Positions 5,965-8,600 of a DNA stretch of 8,600 bases are shown here, one piece after another. Each line of letters starts with the position of its first letter. Within the stretch, counting starts at the first letter, position 1. The DNA comes from Methylothermaceae bacterium (lineage in GTDB: Bacteria > Pseudomonadota > Gammaproteobacteria > Methylococcales > Methylothermaceae). The stretch spans positions 1 through 8,600 of the forward strand of contig JALVSV010000488.1 of assembly GCA_027024125.1 (NCBI GenBank), given 5' to 3'. The notes under the pieces were generated by a model. It was not told the origin of the DNA and did not search any database. It saw only the letters and a program-made list of their open reading frames with translations. The position numbers and the translations under genes are program-made.

Positions 5965-7236
5965 ATGAAGGTTCCTCTGCAATACCGGCTGGGTGATTAC
6001 CGGGTGGTCGAATTTTTGGGGGCAGGCGGAATGGGGGAAGTCTATCGTGCTGTTCACGATAAGCTCGGACGTGAAGTGGCCATCAAGGTACTCTCCCATA
6101 TCACAGGCAAAAACCGGGACCGCTTCATGAATGAAGCGAGGATACAGGCCGGCCTGCATCACCCAAACATCGCCACCCTGTATGATTTCCTCTACCATGA
6201 GGGCAAACCATGCATCGTCATGGAATATGTTGGGGGAGAAACATTGGCGGAGCGTATTCAGCGCGTGGGCATACTGCCAATAACAAAAACCCTGCATATT
6301 TTCGAGGCGGTGGTAAAAGCCATTGCCTATCTTCACGATCACCGCGTGCTTCATCGCGATATCAAATCAAACAATATAAAACTCGACGATTCCGGCGAGG
6401 TAAAGCTGCTCGACTTTGGTATCGCCAAGGACTCTTCCAGCCCAAAGCTGACCCAGGCCGATCACTGTATCGGCACACCACAGTATCTTTCCCCAGAGGC
6501 AATCGCCGGCAAACCAGTGGACTTCCGCTCCGATGTGTGGGCCTTGGGTGTATTGCTGTTTGAGATGCTGAGCGGAAGAATGCCCTTCGAGGCTCGTTCC
6601 ATCACCGATGTCTACCGCAAAATCAACGCAGCCGACTTCACACCCATCCGAACATTGAATCCATCTGTTCCAGGCGAACTCGTGCGAATTCTTGATCACT
6701 GCCTGCAATCAGATCCCAAACAACGCTATGCATCAGCCCGGCAATTGTTGGAGGACTACCAGAAATTTCGAAACAATCCCCGACCGCCATCCGGTGACAA
6801 GCGGGTTCAAGCGGTCTTCCCTGACAAAACAGGTCAATGGCTCCTGATCAGGGAATACTGGCCAATGCTGGGTGCAATCATGGCGTTGATCCTGGTCATG
6901 ATTCTGGGCGTTTTTATATCCCGACAATCATTCGCACCCAATGGTCATGCCCCCGCCCCACATCGGCCTTGGGACACGCAGACAAAGCAAGCCATGGGCT
7001 GGGTTAATCTGGATACTTTTGACGGCCTGCCCGCCAAGGTCTACGAAAGCGGTCAATTAATCGGGCAGACACCTTTCCACAGGGCCTATCCGGTAGGCAC
7101 TCGATTGAAGCTGGTCTTGAAACGACGTGGCTACCGTGACCAGCAAATCCCGGCCTTCAACGTTCGTGCGCTGGGCCATGAATTCAATTACAGTATGGAA
7201 CGAACACCATCAAATCAGCCACTTCTCCATGAATGA
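5965..7236 (+). CDS. Hanks-type Ser/Thr protein kinase with TM helix and PEGA-like C-terminal domain
   Basis: This 423-residue membrane kinase transfers phosphate from ATP to Ser/Thr of partner proteins in the cytoplasm. The catalytic domain (about 12-270) is complete: Gly loop GAGGMG (19-24), VAIK with K41, helix-C E57, HRDIKSNN (H130, D132, N137), DFG (150-152), a short activation segment with T163 and T171, LSPEA (E178), and SDVWALG. One oddity is Ser135, where most bacterial kinases have Pro (HRDIKP). A membrane helix lies at about 300-319. Outside it, residues about 345-397 (GWVNLDTFDGLPAKVYESG, then GQTPFHRAYPVG and GYRDQQI) resemble a PEGA domain, often seen at the end of bacterial kinases. 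The ATG has AGGA only two bases upstream, but no other start suits the kinase N-terminus. Its end overlaps the phosphatase by eight bases. It is likely the partner of the FHA-protease. Confidence 0.95.
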   Translation: MKVPLQYRLGDYRVVEFLGAGGMGEVYRAVHDKLGREVAIKVLSHITGKNRDRFMNEARIQAGLHHPNIATLYDFLYHEGKPCIVMEYVGGETLAERIQRVGILPITKTLHIFEAVVKAIAYLHDHRVLHRDIKSNNIKLDDSGEVKLLDFGIAKDSSSPKLTQADHCIGTPQYLSPEAIAGKPVDFRSDVWALGVLLFEMLSGRMPFEARSITDVYRKINAADFTPIRTLNPSVPGELVRILDHCLQSDPKQRYASARQLLEDYQKFRNNPRPPSGDKRVQAVFPDKTGQWLLIREYWPMLGAIMALILVMILGVFISRQSFAPNGHAPAPHRPWDTQTKQAMGWVNLDTFDGLPAKVYESGQLIGQTPFHRAYPVGTRLKLVLKRRGYRDQQIPAFNVRALGHEFNYSMERTPSNQPLLHE

Positions 7237-8029
7237 AAATAATTTGCATATTGAAGCAAGCTTATTATCCGATATCGGCTGCGTACGGCAATGCAACGAG
7301 GATTCCCTCCTGTACGTATATCCTGCAGACAACAGTCGGTTGGAGGAAAAGGGGGTTTTTGCCATGGTTGCCGATGGAATGGGAGGCCACCAGTCAGGAG
7401 AGATAGCCAGTCAGATCGCAGTGGAAACGATAAATAAAATCTATTATCAGAGCAACAAACCACCCAACAAAGCATTGGAAGAAGCATTTCTTGCCGCCAA
7501 CGAATGGATTTATTCCACTGCCCGGACTGAACCCAGGTTCAACGGGATGGGAACCACAGGCACAGCTCTGGTCATACGCGATCATCACATGTGGTTTGCC
7601 CATGTCGGCGACAGCCGTCTGTATCGTATCCGGAGTAGTGCCATTGAATGCCTGAGCAAGGACCATACCCTGGTCAGGGAATTGTTCGAAGCAGGAATCA
7701 TAGATGCGGCTGCCGTTGCAAACCACCCGGATAGAAATATCATTACCCGATCACTCGGCACCCATCCTCATGTTGAGGTCGATGTGGCCGGACCACTCTC
7801 TGTGCAGGAAGGAGATCATTATGTATTGTGCTCAGACGGATTATATGACTTGGTCGGTGATGAGGAGATTCTCACCAATGTCACCGCAAAACCAATACGC
7901 ATCGCCACCCATAGCCTGATCGCGCTGGCAAAACAAAGAGGAGGCTACGACAACATCTCAATTGCCATTGTGGCGTGTCTCGCGGCGAACTGCCTACAGG
8001 CTTCGCTGGCCATCACCCGTTTTGACTGA
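7229..8029 (+). CDS. PP2C-type (PPM) Ser/Thr protein phosphatase
   Basis: This 266-residue soluble, metal-dependent phosphatase would remove phosphate from Ser/Thr on kinase targets and from the kinases themselves. The PP2C motifs appear in order: SDIGCVRQCNEDS (14-26; E24, D25), VADGMGGH (metal ligand D49), GMGTTGTALV, HVGDSRLYR (D128), LSKDHTLVREL, ITRSLG (172-177), LCSDGLYDLV (D203) and GGYDNISIAIV (D242). It has no signal peptide or membrane segment, so it is cytoplasmic, on the same side as both kinase domains and the FHA domain. The frame is open upstream to 7127, but those 34 extra residues lie inside the PEGA-like region of the kinase gene and match nothing in PP2C proteins. The ATG at 7229, overlapping the kinase stop by eight bases, gives the usual N-terminus and suggests translational coupling. 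All metal-binding aspartates are present, so an active enzyme is expected. Confidence 0.95.
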   Translation: MNENNLHIEASLLSDIGCVRQCNEDSLLYVYPADNSRLEEKGVFAMVADGMGGHQSGEIASQIAVETINKIYYQSNKPPNKALEEAFLAANEWIYSTARTEPRFNGMGTTGTALVIRDHHMWFAHVGDSRLYRIRSSAIECLSKDHTLVRELFEAGIIDAAAVANHPDRNIITRSLGTHPHVEVDVAGPLSVQEGDHYVLCSDGLYDLVGDEEILTNVTAKPIRIATHSLIALAKQRGGYDNISIAIVACLAANCLQASLAITRFD

Positions 8030-8052
8030 ACCGGAAAACCAGGCAGGCTCTC

Positions 8053-8600
8053 ATGCGTATCGGCAACTTTGAAATCGTCACCAAACTCGGTGAGGGCGGC
8101 ATGGGGGAGGTTTACAAAGGTATCGACATCCTGTTGGACCGTCAAGTTGCCATCAAAGCACTGCGCCCCGAATTGGCGGCCCGCCCGGAAATCGTCGAGC
8201 GCTTTCTTTCCGAGGCCGTGGCTCTGGCAAAACTGAACCACCCCAATATCGCCACCCTGTACAGTTTTTTTCAAGAAAATGACAGATATTACATGGTGCT
8301 GGAATTCGTTGCCGGCGAGCCCCTGGACAAGCTGATCGGTCGTTACCATACCCTACCATGGATGGATGCGGTGGATTTGGCCCGCCAGGCACTTGCCGGA
8401 CTGAGTCATGCACATCATGAAGGCATCATACATCGGGATATCAAGCCCGGAAATATGATGCTGACCAAAAATCTGCAGCTCAAACTGATGGACTTTGGCA
8501 TCGCCCGCATCCTCCAAACCGCCCGCATGACAAAGACCGGTCACCTGATAGGCACACTGGAATACATGTCTCCGGAACAAATCCAGGGCCAAGAGGTGGA
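8053..8600 (+). CDS. Second Hanks-type Ser/Thr protein kinase (3' end outside window)
   Basis: The frame is open from the ATG at 8053 to the right edge: 182 complete codons, covering the N-lobe and half of the C-lobe of a kinase. Visible motifs are Gly loop GEGGMG (13-18), VAIK with K35, helix-C E54, canonical HRDIKPGN (H127, D129, K131, N134), DFG (147-149), an activation segment with T160, T162 and T168, and MSPEQ (E175). All catalytic residues are present. It begins 23 bases after the phosphatase and has AGGCAGG at 8041-8047 as a ribosome site, so it belongs to the same operon. It is clearly a different gene from the upstream kinase: it has the usual Pro in HRDIKP and many differences between the shared motifs. 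Whether it has a membrane helix, sensor domain or other C-terminal fusion cannot be seen. Confidence 0.95.
   Translation, partial: MRIGNFEIVTKLGEGGMGEVYKGIDILLDRQVAIKALRPELAARPEIVERFLSEAVALAKLNHPNIATLYSFFQENDRYYMVLEFVAGEPLDKLIGRYHTLPWMDAVDLARQALAGLSHAHHEGIIHRDIKPGNMMLTKNLQLKLMDFGIARILQTARMTKTGHLIGTLEYMSPEQIQGQEV

Noticed and set aside
7127..7228. Upstream extension of the PP2C phosphatase to the ATG at 7127
   Set aside because: The 34 extra residues overlap the kinase's coding region and do not resemble PP2C N-termini; the ATG at 7229 gives the expected start.
70..8592. Many open frames on the minus strand and in other + frames (for example minus 2612-2893, minus 5127-5534, plus 6210-6563)
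   Set aside because: They lie opposite or inside strongly supported genes, show no family motifs, and have compositions expected from out-of-frame reading.
4219..8600. Type VI secretion regulatory block
   Set aside because: Kinase, PP2C and FHA genes fit in part, but no T6SS structural gene is in the window, and a protease fused to FHA is not part of the usual set. Left open only for the unseen region to the right.
4219..8600. Anti-phage defence system built on kinases and a protease
   Set aside because: The protease is predicted to face the periplasm and there is no toxin-like or nucleic-acid-targeting effector; the sequence alone gives no support for defence.

Overview
The window reads as chromosomal DNA of a gammaproteobacterium. 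The evidence is a clear Mfd C-terminus followed shortly by a CsiV-family envelope protein, an arrangement I associate with gammaproteobacteria such as Pseudomonas. Genus cannot be fixed from this window. GC content looks moderate by eye. All genes I can support lie on the + strand, packed tightly, with one real intergenic gap of 257 bases. No tRNA, rRNA, CRISPR array, insertion sequence or attachment site was seen.

Left half (1-3961): the C-terminal two thirds of the transcription-repair coupling factor Mfd, running in from beyond the left edge. Then come a small protein of unknown function with a Gly/Pro-rich tail, a Uma2-family (DUF820) putative PD-(D/E)XK nuclease, and a CsiV-family secreted protein whose start overlaps the end of the Uma2 gene.

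Middle (3962-4218): an intergenic region with a candidate promoter, a 7-base inverted repeat spanning it, and a strong Shine-Dalgarno that can fold partly into a small hairpin. It looks like the leader of a new operon.

Right half (4219-8600): a four-gene phosphosignalling operon. (1) A membrane protein with a cytoplasmic FHA phosphothreonine-binding domain, a Ser/Thr-rich linker, one transmembrane helix and a trypsin-like serine protease domain with an intact His/Asp/Ser triad, predicted to be periplasmic. (2) A Hanks-type Ser/Thr kinase with one transmembrane helix and a PEGA-like periplasmic tail. (3) A soluble PP2C-type phosphatase. (4) A second Hanks-type kinase, cut by the right edge. 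Spacings are 21 bases, an 8-base overlap and 23 bases, so co-expression is likely.

The most interesting inference is a kinase/phosphatase circuit that could control a periplasmic protease across the inner membrane through its FHA domain. The domains and catalytic residues are read directly. The coupling between them is a hypothesis. The operon continues beyond the window, so further components are unseen.
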